Counted from the first letter of the stretch, positions 18,019-27,078 are shown. The stretch: 64,000 nucleotides of DNA from Sphingomonas sp. Leaf230 (GCF_001421745.1 NZ_LMKW01000001.1:672462-736461); one strand, 5' to 3'. The notes: generated by a model not told the origin, from the sequence alone. A program made the numbers and translations.

Positions 18019-19526
18019 GCGTCACGAATATCCTGTTCGGCAATTCCCCGCCCAGGGCCGAGACCGACGATCATCCGCGCACCGGGATCATCGACATCGG
18101 CTCGAACTCGATCCGTCTGGTGGTCTACCAGGGGCCCCCGCGGCTCCCCGCGATCCGGTTCAATGAGAAGGTGTTGGCGGGGCTCGGGCGAGGGCTTGCT
18201 GCTACAGGCGCGATCGAGAAGTCGGCGCTGAAGACGGCACGCGTCGCGCTGGCACGGTTCGCGGCGGTGGCGAAAGAAATGGAATGCTCGACGCTTCGCA
18301 CGGTCGCGACCGCAGCGGTACGCGATGCGAAGAACGGCGGCGAACTCATTGCCGCGGCTGAACAACTCGGTCTAACCGTCGAAACGCTGTCGGGCGAGCA
18401 GGAAGCCAGCGCGGCCGGCTACGGTGTCCTATCCGCGATTCCCGAAGCGGATGGCATCGTCGGCGATCTCGGTGGTGGCAGTCTCGAACTCGTCCGCGTC
18501 CGCCGTGGCAAGATCGAGGACCGCGTCTCGTTCCCGCTCGGCGTCCTCCGCATCGGCCCCATCCGCGCCAAGCGCGGCAAGGTGCTCGCCCGCTATGTGG
18601 CGCGTCTGGTGCGCGAGGCGGGCTGGACGGCGAAGGGGCAGGGGCTTCCGCTCTATCTGGTCGGCGGATCATGGCGCGCGCTGGCGCGGCTCGACATGGA
18701 ACTGTCGGACTATCCGCTGCCGATCATCCACCAATATTTGATGACCGCGGCGACGATCACCCGCCTAAGTCGGACGATCCCCCAACTTTCCAAGCCGCGC
18801 CTGAAGGCGATCCCGGGGCTGTCGTCGGGCCGCACGGCAACGCTCGCGGACGCCGCGGCGTTGCTCGGCGTACTGATGCGGCAGCTCGGCAGCCGGACGA
18901 CGATCGTGTCCGCCTATGGCCTGCGCGAAGGCCTTCTCTACGAAGGCCTGAAGCCCGCAGACCGAACTCTCGATCCGCTGATCGTTGCCGCCCGCGAAGA
19001 GGGTCGCCTGCTCGGCCGCTTTCCCGAGCACGGCGATCTCCTGGAATGCTGGATCGCGCCGCTGTTCACTACCGAGCCGCCCGCAATGGCCCGCATCCGC
19101 CACACGGCATGCCTGCTCGCCGACGTAGGCTGGCGCGCCAACCCCGAGTTCCGCGCCGAACGTGGCGTCGAGGTCGCGTTGCACGGCAACTGGGTCGCGA
19201 TCGACGCGCCGGCTCGCGGGATGCTGGCGCAAGCTCTTTACACGAGCCTTGGTGGCGATCTCTCCGCCGGTGAAACAGTTGGTCGCCTCGCGTCTCCGGC
19301 AGCGGTGAAAAGCGCGACTGCTTGGGGCCTCGCTATGCGACTAGGCCAGCGAATGAGTGGTGGCTTAGCAGGACCTTTGAAGCGATCAGGGCTCGCAGAT
19401 GACGGGGTATCACTTACGCTGACGCTGCGCCCCGATGATCGTGGGCTCTACGGCGAGGCGGTGGAACGTCGCCATAACGCGCTTGCCGCCGCCCTGGGAC
19501 GCAAACCCGTACTGGCTCTTTCCTAA
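18015..19526 (+). CDS. ppx: Exopolyphosphatase / pppGpp phosphohydrolase (Ppx/GppA)
   Basis: This enzyme hydrolyses terminal phosphates of polyphosphate and possibly pppGpp. The 503-residue chain shows the actin-like ATPase fold motifs GIIDIGSNSIRLVVYQ (phosphate 1 loop), VATAAVRDAKNG, GIVGDLGGGSLELVRV (phosphate 2 loop) and GGSWRALARLDM. A C-terminal HD-like helical domain follows (RIRHTACLLADVGWRANPEF). It is translationally coupled to ppk1. Paired ppk1-ppx is common in proteobacteria. A short hairpin at 19530-19546 follows the stop. Confidence 0.93.
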   Translation: MSVTNILFGNSPPRAETDDHPRTGIIDIGSNSIRLVVYQGPPRLPAIRFNEKVLAGLGRGLAATGAIEKSALKTARVALARFAAVAKEMECSTLRTVATAAVRDAKNGGELIAAAEQLGLTVETLSGEQEASAAGYGVLSAIPEADGIVGDLGGGSLELVRVRRGKIEDRVSFPLGVLRIGPIRAKRGKVLARYVARLVREAGWTAKGQGLPLYLVGGSWRALARLDMELSDYPLPIIHQYLMTAATITRLSRTIPQLSKPRLKAIPGLSSGRTATLADAAALLGVLMRQLGSRTTIVSAYGLREGLLYEGLKPADRTLDPLIVAAREEGRLLGRFPEHGDLLECWIAPLFTTEPPAMARIRHTACLLADVGWRANPEFRAERGVEVALHGNWVAIDAPARGMLAQALYTSLGGDLSAGETVGRLASPAAVKSATAWGLAMRLGQRMSGGLAGPLKRSGLADDGVSLTLTLRPDDRGLYGEAVERRHNALAAALGRKPVLALS

Positions 19527-19529
19527 ATT

Positions 19530-19546
19530 CTCCCCTTTTAGGGGAG
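19530..19546. terminator. Short hairpin between convergent ppx and I78 gene
   Basis: CTCCCC and GGGGAG pair around TTTTA. The sequence resembles a minimal unit of the palindromic repeat family seen at 187 and 9496. It lies just after the ppx stop and before the end of the minus-strand gene, where a weak bidirectional terminator would be useful. There is no long T tract, so intrinsic termination is uncertain. Confidence 0.4.
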
Positions 19547-19557
19547 GGTCAAAGGGT

Positions 19558-19854
19558 TCAAGCGCAGGTGAAGCGTTCGATCCGGCCCTTGGCGTCTACA
19601 TAGACATTCAGACGATCAGCACGGAAATCCATCGTCACGGACGTGTTCGGCGCGATCCAACGGAGCGTGCGCGCGCCCGACCGCGTCTGCATGACGTCAG
19701 CCCGAGCATCGCTAGCCCGCTTGCCGACCAGATCGCCGAGCGAGTCGGCATTGCAGGCGGCTGCGACTGGCGAAGCGGCAGGCGTCTCGCCACGCATCTC
19801 GACTGGCGTACACGCCGCCGAAGCCAGCAAGGCTGCGACCAGAACGATCCTCAT
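19558..19854 (-). CDS. I78-family peptidase-inhibitor-like lipoprotein
   Basis: A 98-residue lipoprotein. The signal peptide ends in a lipobox (LLASAAC, Cys15). After a short linker the mature domain matches the I78 inhibitor family: CNADSLGDLVGKRASDARADV, SGARTLRWIAPNTSVTMDFRADRLNVYVDAKGRI and a terminal Cys. The two domain cysteines (about 34 and 97) may form a disulfide. Family members include a fungal serine-protease inhibitor, but bacterial lipoprotein versions have no proven target. The ATG overlaps the rnd stop by 4 nt. Confidence 0.8.
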   Translation of the reverse strand: MRIVLVAALLASAACTPVEMRGETPAASPVAAACNADSLGDLVGKRASDARADVMQTRSGARTLRWIAPNTSVTMDFRADRLNVYVDAKGRIERFTCA

Positions 19855-21026
19855 GCGGCATCCTCCGTACGCGTCATCTTGAGCTTCCCGCCGATGACCG
19901 CGAACGCCAGCCGCCCCTCGACCAGATCGAGCGCATCGCGGCCGAACTGATCGAACCGCCAGCCTTCGAGCATCGGCAGCCCGGTCCGCACGCCCGCAGC
20001 CAGCGCCTCCAGTTCGTCGGTGCGTGCGAGCAATTTCGACGCGACATCAATGTCTCGCGAGCGGATCTTCAGCAGTAGCTTGAGGAGGTCCGCCACCAGC
20101 GAACCCTCCCTGCCAAGTCCGGGCTTGCGATCGTCACGTGGCGGCAGTTCATCGTCGCCGAGCGGTTGCGCGCCCTCGATCGCCGCCATCAAGCGGCCAC
20201 CGATGTCGTTGCCGGCCCAAGTCGCCGACAATCCACGCACGCGTGCCAAGTCCGCCTGCTTCTTCGGCGGATGCCCCGCCATGTCGCCGAGCGTCTCGTC
20301 CTTGACGATCCGCCCGCGCGGCAGATCCTTCGCCTGCGCCTCCAGCTCACGCCACCGCGCCAGCGCCTTCAACCGCCCCAGCACGTCAGGCTTGCGCCCG
20401 GAAATCCGCACGCGCTTCCACGCCAGATCGGGATCGTTCGCATAATTCGCCGTATCCCCGAGCCGCTCCATCTCCTGATCGAGCCACACCCCGCGCCCGG
20501 TCTTGCGCAACCGCTCCAACATCTTCGGGAATATCTTCGACAGATGGGTGACGTCGCCGATCGCGTATTCGATCTGCCGCGCGTCGAGCGGCCGGCGCGC
20601 CCAATCGGTGAACCGCGCGCCCTTGTCGACCGCGATCCCGAGCCAGCTGTCGACCAGGTTCGAATAGCCGATCTGCTCGCCCTGGCCGAGCGCCATCGCC
20701 GCGACCTGCGTGTCGAACAGCGGGAAAGGCGTCTTGCCCGTCAGATTATAGACGATCTCGATGTCCTGCCCGCCGGCATGAACAACCTTCAGCACGTCGT
20801 GATTCTCGACCAGCAGGTCGAGTAGTGGCTTCAGGTCGATGCCCGGCGCCATCGGGTCGATCGCCGCGGCTTCCTTGTCGTCGGCGATCTGGATCAGGCA
20901 AAGCTCCGGGTAATAGGTGCTCTCGCGCATGAATTCGGTGTCGACGCACACATAGTCGGCGTCGGCCATGCGCGCGCACAGATTGGCGAGCGTGGCGCTG
21001 TCGGAGATAAGCGGGTGGATATGCAT
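19851..21026 (-). CDS. rnd: Ribonuclease D
   Basis: RNase D is a 3'-5' exonuclease that trims tRNA and other stable RNAs. The DEDDy motifs are visible in the 391-residue chain: Exo I VCVDTEFMRE (Asp, Glu), Exo II VVHAGGQDIEIVYNL (Asp), and Exo III YAIGDVTHLSKIF (Tyr and Asp). An HRDC domain follows at about 210-285 (ALARWRELEAQAKDLPRGRIVKDETL), with a second weaker repeat after it. The gap to divergent aspS is 91 nt (21027-21117). That gap contains a perfect TTGACA at 21055-21060 but no convincing -10 at the right distance. Confidence 0.95.
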   Translation of the reverse strand: MHIHPLISDSATLANLCARMADADYVCVDTEFMRESTYYPELCLIQIADDKEAAAIDPMAPGIDLKPLLDLLVENHDVLKVVHAGGQDIEIVYNLTGKTPFPLFDTQVAAMALGQGEQIGYSNLVDSWLGIAVDKGARFTDWARRPLDARQIEYAIGDVTHLSKIFPKMLERLRKTGRGVWLDQEMERLGDTANYANDPDLAWKRVRISGRKPDVLGRLKALARWRELEAQAKDLPRGRIVKDETLGDMAGHPPKKQADLARVRGLSATWAGNDIGGRLMAAIEGAQPLGDDELPPRDDRKPGLGREGSLVADLLKLLLKIRSRDIDVASKLLARTDELEALAAGVRTGLPMLEGWRFDQFGRDALDLVEGRLAFAVIGGKLKMTRTEDAA

Positions 21027-21117
21027 CGCCCGTCCATAGCGAGCCTCGTCCGGGTTGACAAAGCCCGGAAGGGAAGGGAAGCGCGGACCACCTGTTTATC
21101 GTCCGAGAAGACCCATC

Positions 21118-22941
21118 ATGCACGCCTATCGCACCCACAACTGCGCCGCCCTCCGCCCCGAACAGGTCGGCGAAGAGGTCCGCGTCTCCGGCTGGGTCCA
21201 CAAGAAGCGCGATCACGGCGACCTCGTCTTCATCGATCTGCGCGATCACTACGGCATCACCCAGATCGTCACCGACGTCAGCGGCCCGGTCTTCAAGGTC
21301 ATCGAGGGTCTGAAGAGCGAGAGCGTGGTGACGATCACCGGCAAGGTCACCGCACGGGCGCCGGAAGCCGTGAACCCGAACCTGCCGACCGGCGGGATCG
21401 AGATCCGCGCGACCGCGGCGACCGTGCAGTCGATGGCCGGCGAGCTGCCGATGCCGGTCGCAGGCGAGGCCGAGTATCCCGAGGATATCCGCCTGCGCTA
21501 TCGCTATCTCGACCTGCGTCGCGAGCGGCTCCACGCCAACATCATGCTCCGCAGCCAGGTGATCACCTCGCTGCGCAACCGCATGAACTCGCAGGGGTTC
21601 ACCGAATTCCAGACGCCGATCCTGACCGCATCGTCGCCCGAGGGTGCGCGCGATTATCTCGTGCCGAGCCGCGTCCATCCGGGCAAGTTCTACGCGCTCC
21701 CGCAGGCGCCGCAGATGTTCAAGCAGCTGCTGATGGTCGCGGGGTTCGACCGCTATTTCCAGATCGCGCCCTGCTTCCGCGACGAAGACGCGCGCGCCGA
21801 TCGCTCGCCCGGCGAATTCTACCAGCTCGACTTCGAGATGAGCTTCGTCACGCAGGACGACGTGTTCAACGCGATCGAGCCTGTGTTGCACGGCGTGTTC
21901 GAGGAGTTCGCCGACTGGCAGGGAAAGGGGCGCCAGGTTTCCGCGCTTCCGTTCAAGCGCATCCCCTACCGCGAATCGATGCTGAAATATGGCAGCGACA
22001 AGCCCGACCTGCGCAACCCGATCCTGATCCACGACGTCGGCCATCACTTCGTCGATTCGGGCTTCGGCCTGTTCGCCGGGATCGTCGCCGGCGGTGACGT
22101 GGTCCGCGCGATCCCCGCGCCGAACACCGCCGACAAGAGCCGCAAGTTCTTCACCGACATGAACGACTGGGCGCGCGCCGAGGGGCATGCCGGGCTCGGC
22201 TACATCACGCAGAAGAACGGCGAACTCGGCGGCCCGATCGCCAAGAATCACGGCGAGGAAGCGACCCGGAAGCTGATCGCCGAGATGGGCCTCGGCCCGA
22301 ACGACGGCATCTTCTTCGCGGCTGGGAAGGAGCTGCCCGCCTCGAAGCTTGCGGGCGCCGCCCGGGCGCGGATCGGTGCCGACCTCGGCCTGATCGACGA
22401 GAACCGGTTCGAGTTCTGCTGGATCGTCGACTTCCCGATGTTCGAATATGACGAGGACGCGAAGAAGGTCGATTTCAGCCACAACCCGTTCTCAATGCCG
22501 CAGGGCGAAATGGACGCGCTGGAAAACAAGGACCCGCTCGATATCCTGGCGTACCAGTACGATATCGTCTGCAACGGCGTCGAGCTGTCGTCGGGCGCGA
22601 TCCGGAACCATCGTCCGGAAATCATGTACAAGGCCTTCGAGATCGCCGGCTATACGCAGGCCGACGTCGACACGAACTTCGCGGGCATGATCAACGCGTT
22701 CAAGGTCGGCGCACCGCCGCATGGTGGCTCGGCACCGGGGATCGACCGGATGGTCATGCTGCTCGCGGGCGAGCCGAACATCCGCGAGGTCGTGCTGTTC
22801 CCGATGAACCAGAAGGCCGAGGACCTGATGATGGGCGCGCCGAGCCCGGTCAGCGCCAAGCAGCTGAAGGAACTCAACATTCGGTTGACGGTGGATGGCC
22901 CGAAGGATCCCGCCAAGGTGGTCGCGCCCAACGCTGGATAA
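21118..22941 (+). CDS. aspS: Aspartyl-tRNA synthetase (bacterial type)
   Basis: This is a class II synthetase charging tRNA-Asp; in many alphaproteobacteria it also mischarges tRNA-Asn for GatCAB, which this window cannot settle. The 607 residues comprise an OB anticodon-binding domain ([25 protein letters not shown]), the class II motifs 1 ([12 protein letters not shown]), 2 ([16 protein letters not shown]) and 3 ([11 protein letters not shown]), and the bacterial GAD insertion domain at about 300-420. The MHAYRTHNC start at 21118 fits the family; an extension to 21055 would be non-conserved. Confidence 0.97.
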   Translation: MHAYRTHNCAALRPEQVGEEVRVSGWVHKKRDHGDLVFIDLRDHYGITQIVTDVSGPVFKVIEGLKSESVVTITGKVTARAPEAVNPNLPTGGIEIRATAATVQSMAGELPMPVAGEAEYPEDIRLRYRYLDLRRERLHANIMLRSQVITSLRNRMNSQGFTEFQTPILTASSPEGARDYLVPSRVHPGKFYALPQAPQMFKQLLMVAGFDRYFQIAPCFRDEDARADRSPGEFYQLDFEMSFVTQDDVFNAIEPVLHGVFEEFADWQGKGRQVSALPFKRIPYRESMLKYGSDKPDLRNPILIHDVGHHFVDSGFGLFAGIVAGGDVVRAIPAPNTADKSRKFFTDMNDWARAEGHAGLGYITQKNGELGGPIAKNHGEEATRKLIAEMGLGPNDGIFFAAGKELPASKLAGAARARIGADLGLIDENRFEFCWIVDFPMFEYDEDAKKVDFSHNPFSMPQGEMDALENKDPLDILAYQYDIVCNGVELSSGAIRNHRPEIMYKAFEIAGYTQADVDTNFAGMINAFKVGAPPHGGSAPGIDRMVMLLAGEPNIREVVLFPMNQKAEDLMMGAPSPVSAKQLKELNIRLTVDGPKDPAKVVAPNAG

Positions 22942-22949
22942 CTTCTTCC

Positions 22950-23094
22950 TGTCCCTCGCCCCTACGGGGAGAGGGAAGGAGGAGCCGCTTGGCGACGGGA
23001 GGGTGAGGGGAGGTTGGTGCAAACCAACGTCCCCTCACCCTCCCACCCGCAAGCGCGGGCGGGCCCCTCCCTCTCCCCGAAGGGGCGAGGGAAA
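22950..23094. repeat. 145-bp palindromic element between aspS and permease gene
   Basis: The outer arms (TCCCTCGCCCC.. and ..GGGGCGAGGGA) and inner arms (GGGTGAGGGGAGGTTGGT and its near complement) converge on GTTGGT-GCAA-ACCAAC at about 23013-23028. Shorter hairpins also form inside each arm (CCCCTACGGGG, CCCGCAAGCGCGGG). This is the longest of the window's intergenic palindromes and lies between two co-directional genes. It could terminate aspS transcription or insulate the permease. Confidence 0.8.
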
Positions 23095-23157
23095 TACGTC
23101 CCACGCTTCCTCAACCCCCTCAACCATGCAAATACCTCTGCACGATAAGGGGTTGGC

Positions 23158-24558
23158 ATGCGCGACGATCAGATAACACCGGCGCCAAGCCTCGTCCGCA
23201 GCCTCGGCGTCATGGGCGTCCTGTTCCTTACCCTCTCCGTCGCGACTCCCGCATCGTCGGTGTTCGTCATCGTCCCTGGCATGCTCCAGGTCGCCGGCAC
23301 CGGTGCGGTGTGGGCAACGCTGCTCGCCGGACTCGTCTGTGTCGCCACCGCGTTCGTCTACGCCGAACTCTCCTCCGCATGGCCGGTCGCAGGTGGCGAG
23401 TATGTCGCGGTCGCGCATACGCTCGGACCGATGGCGGGGTTCGTCATGCTCGGCGTCAACGTCTTCAACAACCTGCTCTTCCCCCCGGTCGCAGGCCTGG
23501 GCGTCAGCGCGGTGCTCGGCACGCTGGTCCCCGGCCTGCCGCAGATCCCCATCGCTATCGCCGTGGTCGCAGGATCGACGCTGGTCGCGATCCTCCAGAT
23601 TCGCGTCAACGCCTGGCTCACCGGCCTCTTCCTGCTGGTCGAGATGCTGGCGATCGGCGCGGTCGTCTGGCTCGGGTTCGCTGACACCGTCCGCCCGATC
23701 GGCGACCTCCTGATCCACCCGGTCATGCCGCAAGGAGCCAATCTCGTCCCCGCGTCCGCAGCATCGATCGGTGTCGCCACCTCGATCGCGATCTTCGCGC
23801 TCAACGGCTACGGCGCCACGGTTTACTTCGGCGAGGAGATGCTCGACGCCCCCCGGCTGATCGCGCGCGCGATCATGGCGTCGCTCGCGCTGACGCTGCT
23901 GTTCGAGGGCATCCCGATCGTCGCGGTCCTGGTCGGCGCACCCGATCTCCACGCCACGCTCACCGCCGACGACCCGTTCGGCCTGCTCGTCGCCCTGCGC
24001 AGCGGCACCACGATGGCAAACTGGATCTCGATCGGCGTCGTCGTCGCGATCGTCAACGCGGTGATCGCCTGCATCCTCGCCTGCGCGCGCTTCTTCTACG
24101 GCACCGCGCGCGACGGAAGCTGGGGCCGTCCGCTCGACCGGTGGATGACACAGGTTCACCCGAAATTCGGCTCGCCCTGGGTGGGCACGCTGCTGGTGGG
24201 CGGGTTCGGGATCGTCGCGTGCTTCCTGCCGCTCCAGTTGCTGCTGGTGCTCAGCGGCACCGGCCTCGTCGCGATCTACGCGGGCATCTGCGTCGCGGCG
24301 ATGGTCGGCAGGCGTACCGGCAAGACCGCCCATGCACCCTACCAGATGCCGTTATACCCGCTTGCTCCGGTCGTGACACTGCTCGCGCTCGGCCATGTCT
24401 GCTGGACGAGCTGGCTTGATCTGGAAGAGGGGCGCCCCGGTTTGATCATGACGGCTGCGCAGATCTTGCTGTCGATCGCCTATTATTGGTTCGTCCTGCG
24501 CCGACGGGGCGCCTGGAACGTTCAGATCCCGACCCTTGCGACGGAGCGCGATGCATGA
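23158..24558 (+). CDS. APC-superfamily amino acid permease
   Basis: A 466-residue inner-membrane transporter with about twelve hydrophobic segments. The first is LGVMGVLFLTLSVATPASSVFVIVPG, holding the broken helix 1 where APC carriers bind the substrate amino group. Others include TAFVYAELSSAWPVAGGEYVAVAHTLGP, which matches the conserved helix 2-3 loop, and FALNGYGATVYFGEEMLDAPRLIARA (helix 6, with the conserved Glu after the helix). The substrate is not predictable. AAGGGG sits 7 nt before the ATG. The last codons overlap ppk2 by 4 nt. Confidence 0.9.
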   Translation: MRDDQITPAPSLVRSLGVMGVLFLTLSVATPASSVFVIVPGMLQVAGTGAVWATLLAGLVCVATAFVYAELSSAWPVAGGEYVAVAHTLGPMAGFVMLGVNVFNNLLFPPVAGLGVSAVLGTLVPGLPQIPIAIAVVAGSTLVAILQIRVNAWLTGLFLLVEMLAIGAVVWLGFADTVRPIGDLLIHPVMPQGANLVPASAASIGVATSIAIFALNGYGATVYFGEEMLDAPRLIARAIMASLALTLLFEGIPIVAVLVGAPDLHATLTADDPFGLLVALRSGTTMANWISIGVVVAIVNAVIACILACARFFYGTARDGSWGRPLDRWMTQVHPKFGSPWVGTLLVGGFGIVACFLPLQLLLVLSGTGLVAIYAGICVAAMVGRRTGKTAHAPYQMPLYPLAPVVTLLALGHVCWTSWLDLEEGRPGLIMTAAQILLSIAYYWFVLRRRGAWNVQIPTLATERDA

Positions 24559-25331
24559 CGATACACCTGGCCGACTACGAAGACGGCGACGACTACGACG
24601 GCAAGTACAAGCACGACCTCGCCGCGCTGCAAAAGCGCCTCGAGCATATCCAGGTCGCGCACATCGTCGGCGGTACGCGCGCGATCGTGATGTTCGAAGG
24701 CTGGGACGCAGCGGGCAAGGGCGGCATCATTCAGCGCCTGTCGGCCGAATGGGACCCGCGCAACTACAAGGTCTGGCCGATCTCGGCGCCGACCGCGGAC
24801 GAGAAGGCGCATCATTTCCTCTGGCGCTTCTGGAACCGTCTGCCCGCGAACGGCAACATCGCGGTGTTCGATCGCAGCTGGTACGGCCGTGTCCTAGTCG
24901 AGCGCGTCGAGGGGTTCGCCAGCGAGACCGAATGGCGGCACGGCTACGACGAGATCAACGCGTTCGAGGCGCAGCAGGTCGAGAGCGGCACGACGCTGAT
25001 CAAGCTGTTCATCCACACCACGCAGAAGGAGCAGGACCGGCGGTTGAAGGCGCGGCTCGACGATCCGTGGAAGCATTGGAAGACCGGGCTCGACGATTTC
25101 CACAACCGATCGCGCCGCGAAGAGTATCTGGAGGCGATGGCCGAGATGTTCGCGCGCACCGACACCGCGACCGCGCCGTGGACGGTGATCGACGGCAACG
25201 ACAAGAAGGCGGCCCGGATCGCAGCGCTGACGCTGATCGCGGACCGCCTCGAAGCCGGCGTGTCGATGATCCCGCCACCGCTCGACCCGAAGGTCAAGAA
25301 GGTGGCGGAGAAGGCGCTGGGCCTTCGCTGA
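24555..25331 (+). CDS. ppk2: Polyphosphate kinase 2 family protein
   Basis: PPK2 enzymes transfer phosphate between polyphosphate and nucleotides, often running toward NTP synthesis. The 258-residue protein has the single PPK2 domain: Walker A FEGWDAAGKGGII, the lid-region RVEGFASETEWRHGYDEIN, Walker B-like FDRSWYGRVLVER, and the TADEKAHHFLWRFW helix. Its start overlaps the APC permease stop (ATGA), an unusual coupling. Whether it prefers ADP, GDP or AMP cannot be read. Its stop and that of the convergent carbonic anhydrase both fall in a 10-bp palindrome, TGACGCGTCA (25329-25338). Confidence 0.92.
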   Translation: MTIHLADYEDGDDYDGKYKHDLAALQKRLEHIQVAHIVGGTRAIVMFEGWDAAGKGGIIQRLSAEWDPRNYKVWPISAPTADEKAHHFLWRFWNRLPANGNIAVFDRSWYGRVLVERVEGFASETEWRHGYDEINAFEAQQVESGTTLIKLFIHTTQKEQDRRLKARLDDPWKHWKTGLDDFHNRSRREEYLEAMAEMFARTDTATAPWTVIDGNDKKAARIAALTLIADRLEAGVSMIPPPLDPKVKKVAEKALGLR

Positions 25332-25335
25332 CGCG

Positions 25336-25998
25336 TCAGGCTTTCGCGGACTTGGCCTCTGCTGCCTCGGCCTGGATGAACTCGTCATCCTCGTTGAGCA
25401 GCAGCATCTGGCCCTTGTCGATGCCGAAATAGGCACCGCGCAGCGCCAGCGTACCGGCGGCCTCGGCCCTTCTGACGAACGGGAAGGTGCGCAGATTGGC
25501 GATCGAGGTGCGCACCGACTCGAGCTCCATCTCGCGACCCGCCTCTTCGCTGTCGCCGTATTTCGCAACGACCTTCTCGCGCGCGCCGTCGAGCAGGCTG
25601 ACCCAGTCGGACACGAACCCACCTGCGCCATGGTCTGCGTCGGCAAAGGCCTGGGTCAGCGCGGCCTTGCAGCCGCCGCACTTCTCATGGCCCATCACGA
25701 CGATCTCTTCGACCTTCAGCTGCGTGACGGCGAACTCGATCGCCGCCGACACGCCGTGATGGCCGCCACCGGTCTCGTAGGGCGGCACTAGGTTGGCGAC
25801 GTTGCGGACGACGAACACTTCGCCCGGCAGCGTGTCGAAAATCTGCGCGGGTTCGACGCGGCTGTCCGAACAGGCGATGATCATCACTTTCGGGCTCTGG
25901 CCATCCTGCAATTCCTTCCAGCGCTCGCGCTGCTCCTCCCAGGGACCGTCCTTGAAGCGGTAATAGCCTTCGATCATTTCCGGAAAGTGAGTTGGCAC
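25336..25998 (-). CDS. can: Beta-class carbonic anhydrase
   Basis: This enzyme interconverts CO2 and bicarbonate. The 220-residue protein carries the beta-class zinc set: Cys43 and Asp45 in ACSDSRVEP, and His104 and Cys107 in GHEKCGGC. The helix VEFAVTQLKVEEIVVMGH precedes the second pair. The start is GTG 25998 with GGAAGG 6 nt upstream. It is divergent from lipA, with a strong inverted repeat (26028-26049) in the shared upstream region that may control one or both. The symbol is by class resemblance to E. coli Can. Confidence 0.95.
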   Translation of the reverse strand: MPTHFPEMIEGYYRFKDGPWEEQRERWKELQDGQSPKVMIIACSDSRVEPAQIFDTLPGEVFVVRNVANLVPPYETGGGHHGVSAAIEFAVTQLKVEEIVVMGHEKCGGCKAALTQAFADADHGAGGFVSDWVSLLDGAREKVVAKYGDSEEAGREMELESVRTSIANLRTFPFVRRAEAAGTLALRGAYFGIDKGQMLLLNEDDEFIQAEAAEAKSAKA

Positions 25999-26014
25999 GG
26001 TTAGCCTTCCATAT

Positions 26015-26056
26015 CAGTTTGCGATGCAACATGACAAACTTGTCATGTTTAAACTG
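26015..26056. promoter_or_regulatory. Nested inverted repeat, candidate operator of can/lipA
   Basis: AACATGACAA (26028-26037) and TTGTCATGTT (26040-26049) are perfect 10-bp inverted repeats around a 2-bp spacer. An outer pair, CAGTTT (26015-26020) and AAACTG (26051-26056), flanks it slightly off-centre. The dyad creates a TTGTCA hexamer, like a -35 box, on both strands. Its size fits a dimeric repressor or activator. The pairing is seen; the regulatory role is inferred. Confidence 0.6.
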
Positions 26057-26151
26057 GTTCCATGATTTTATCCGGTTCTTCCGGCTGTTCCAACCCGCAG
26101 ATGGCATGCGCCGCCATTGTCTCAACCGCAGGGCGGGGCTATCTGGCGTGC

Positions 26152-27078
26152 ATGAACGACATGACCCCGATGGCTGCGCCGGTCCGTGCGCGCAAGCCCG
26201 ACTGGATCCGCGTCAAGGCGCCGACCTCCGCTGGCTTCGCGAAAACGCGGGAACTGATGCGCTCGAAAAGCCTCACCACCGTCTGCGAAGAGGCGGCATG
26301 CCCCAACATCGGCGAATGCTGGTCGAAGAAGCACGCGACGGTCATGATCCTCGGCGACACCTGCACGCGGGCGTGCGCGTTCTGCAACGTGAAGACGGGC
26401 ATGCCGCGCGCGGTCGATCGGATGGAGCCGCAGAACGTCGCCGACGCAGCCGCGCAGATGGGGCTCAACCACATCGTCATCACCTCGGTCGATCGCGACG
26501 ATCTCCCCGATGGCGGCGCGTCCCAGTTCGTGAAGGTGATCCAGGCGATCCGCGCGTCGAACCCGACCACAACGATCGAGATCCTGACTCCCGACTTCCG
26601 CAACAAGGCGCAGGCCGCGATCGAGTCGATCGTCGAGGCACGCCCCGACGTCTACAACCACAATCTCGAAACGGTGCCGCGGCTCTATCCGACCATCCGC
26701 CCAGGCGCGCGCTACTATGCGTCGCTGCGGCTGCTGGAGAGCGTGAAGAAGCATGATCCATCGATCTTCACCAAGTCGGGCGTGATGCTCGGCCTCGGCG
26801 AGGAGCGTCTGGAGATCCATCAGGTGATGGACGACATGCGCTGCGCCGACATCGATTTCCTGACGATGGGCCAGTATCTCCAGCCGACTCCGCGTCACGC
26901 CAAGGTCGCCGAGTTCGTGCCGCCCAAGGCGTTTGACGCCTATGCCTCGATCGCCCGCGCCAAGGGCTTCCTGCTGGTCGCGTCGTCGCCGCTGACCCGG
27001 TCGAGCTATCACGCGGGCGACGATTTCGAAAAATTGCGCGCGAACCGCGACGCAAAGCTGGGCGTCGTGCGCATCTGA
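26152..27078 (+). CDS. lipA: Lipoyl synthase
   Basis: LipA is a radical-SAM enzyme inserting sulfur at C6 and C8 of protein-bound octanoyl groups. The 308-residue protein has both cluster motifs: the auxiliary CX4CX5C (Cys45, 50, 56 in [13 protein letters not shown]) and the radical-SAM CX3CX2C (Cys71, 75, 78 in CTRACAFC). The C-terminal RSSYHAGDD supplies the serine ligand (RSSY). ATG 26152 gives the standard N-terminus; an in-frame extension to 26062 is not conserved. The next gene begins within its stop codon (TGATG). Confidence 0.97.
   Translation: MNDMTPMAAPVRARKPDWIRVKAPTSAGFAKTRELMRSKSLTTVCEEAACPNIGECWSKKHATVMILGDTCTRACAFCNVKTGMPRAVDRMEPQNVADAAAQMGLNHIVITSVDRDDLPDGGASQFVKVIQAIRASNPTTTIEILTPDFRNKAQAAIESIVEARPDVYNHNLETVPRLYPTIRPGARYYASLRLLESVKKHDPSIFTKSGVMLGLGEERLEIHQVMDDMRCADIDFLTMGQYLQPTPRHAKVAEFVPPKAFDAYASIARAKGFLLVASSPLTRSSYHAGDDFEKLRANRDAKLGVVRI

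Noticed and set aside
21055..21060. Perfect TTGACA upstream of aspS as a promoter
   Set aside because: I find no acceptable -10 hexamer 16-18 nt downstream, so I do not call a promoter.
20746..22482. 578-codon open frame on the minus strand opposite aspS
   Set aside because: It is antisense to a certain synthetase gene, extends into rnd, and its translation is rich in Arg/Gly/Asp/Val without any motif. Long antisense frames are expected at this GC content.
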